Part shown: piece by piece, positions 22,293-22,824 of the stretch | Layout of the letters: every line of letters starts with the position of its first letter | How positions within the stretch are numbered: position 1 is the stretch's first letter | Source: an uncultured cyanobacterium | Lineage (GTDB): Bacteria; Cyanobacteriota; Cyanobacteriia; CACIAM-69d | Assembly (NCBI GenBank): GCA_937894105.1 | Contig: CALCTI010000206.1 | Span: 1-22,824 of the forward strand | Direction: 5' to 3' | Length of the DNA: 22,824 nucleotides | Notes under the pieces: generated by a model | The model's database searches: none | What the model was told of the DNA's origin: nothing | What the model saw: the letters and a program-made list of their open reading frames with translations, nothing else | Position numbers and translations under genes: made by a program

Positions 22293-22824
22293 GTGAGCCA
22301 GCCATCCCCCGATCTTCTCGCCGCAATTCAATCCTTAGTTGAGGCTTTTCAGATACCTGCGATCGGTCAGTGTGACGGGTGGTCCTTGGGCGATCGCGAC
22401 CCCAAAGTTATTGGAAAAATCATGCCCTTTTGGCAATGGTTTTACGACAATTATTTCCATGCCACCAGTGACGGATGGGAGCATGTCCCCGACGGCAGCA
22501 ACCTAATCGTGGGTTCCCATAATGGCGGTCTTGCATCTCCCGACATGATGATGAGTATGTACGATTGGTTTCACCGCTTTGGACTAGAGCGCCCGGTGTA
22601 TGGGCTCATGCACCCTTATATGTGGCAGTTTTATCCCCCCGTGGCCAAGGTGGCGACCCAAGCAGGGGCGATTCAGGCTCACCCCAAAATGGGCATGGCA
22701 GCATTGCAAAGTGGAGCTAGCGTCTTGGTTTATCCTGGCGGAGGGCAAGACGTATACCGCCCCTACAGTCAGCGCGATCGCATCGAATTTGAATTTCAGC
22801 TAGCCGGTCCCCAAGCCGGTTATA
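22293..22824 (+). CDS. Lysophospholipid acyltransferase family protein (PlsC/DAGAT-like), 3' end missing
   Basis: An open frame of 177 codons from a GTG start at 22293 that runs off the right edge. It matches the LPLAT superfamily, which transfers acyl groups to glycerolipids or related alcohols at the membrane. Marks are DGSNLIVGSHNGGLASPD (about 69-86), where the acyltransferase His lies in HNGG rather than the classic HX4D, then RPVYGLMHPYMW, and ASVLVYPGGGQDVYRP with the PGG(G) acceptor-binding motif. The N-terminal part is hydrophilic with no signal. The GTG is the only standard start after the in-frame TAG at 22272. Substrate is open: a membrane lipid or a storage/quinol ester are both possible for this branch. 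Confidence 0.78.
   Translation, partial: MSQPSPDLLAAIQSLVEAFQIPAIGQCDGWSLGDRDPKVIGKIMPFWQWFYDNYFHATSDGWEHVPDGSNLIVGSHNGGLASPDMMMSMYDWFHRFGLERPVYGLMHPYMWQFYPPVAKVATQAGAIQAHPKMGMAALQSGASVLVYPGGGQDVYRPYSQRDRIEFEFQLAGPQAGY

Noticed and set aside
22079..22342. 87-codon ORF over the 15-bp repeats
   Set aside because: Its periodic sequence only mirrors the tandem repeats, and it overlaps the acyltransferase start in another frame.

Overview
The window is chromosomal DNA from a cyanobacterium; I cannot name the genus. Three things point there: the very frequent HIP1 palindrome GCGATCGC (often extended to GCGATCGCC) inside and between genes on both strands; cyanobacterial protein types (menA phytyltransferase, DUF3370, a DUF6816-like protein, a cyanobacterial PilA-type pilin); and many genes without a clear Shine-Dalgarno site. 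Two genes are cut by the window edges: a type IV pilin on the left and a PlsC/DAGAT-like acyltransferase on the right.

Layout. (1) 1-3482, minus strand: two tandem paralogous SAM-dependent methyltransferases, then a pilin gene. (2) 3483-4240: non-coding, with a 125-bp MITE-like element that has inverted ends and CTAG flanks. (3) 4241-6729, plus strand: a histidine kinase with no recognisable sensor domain, then a P-loop ATPase with STAND/AAA-like features. (4) 6730-6942: a palindromic repeat between convergent genes. (5) 6947-8453, minus strand: thiC behind a textbook TPP riboswitch. (6) 8932-9924, plus strand: menA for phylloquinone synthesis, converging on a class I fructose-bisphosphate aldolase (10098-11156, minus strand), with hairpin terminators between. 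(7) 11611-14090, plus strand: a hypothetical protein, a second MITE-like element with TTA flanks, a DUF924 protein and a CNNM/CBS (HlyC/CorC-type) membrane protein. (8) 14215-14413: tRNA-Tyr(GTA) and tRNA-Thr(GGT). (9) 14480-19629, minus strand: a CECG-motif permease, a DUF6816-like protein whose start overlaps the permease stop (TGATG), then uvrA. (10) 19964-20636, plus strand: an MntA/HepT (type VII) toxin-antitoxin pair. (11) 20659-22824, plus strand: a secreted DUF3370 protein, two different arrays of 15-bp tandem repeats, and the truncated acyltransferase.

Most of the window is core metabolism and housekeeping (thiamine, phylloquinone, glycolysis/Calvin cycle, DNA repair, tRNAs). The more unusual parts are the duplicated methyltransferases next to the pilin, the sensorless kinase/ATPase pair, the two MITE-like elements, the adjacent 15-bp repeat arrays, and a uvrA that has Gly in place of a zinc-binding Cys. 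I found no CRISPR array, rRNA, prophage or intact transposase. No wholly new system can be shown from sequence alone; the best candidates are the methyltransferase/pilin cluster and the kinase/ATPase pair.
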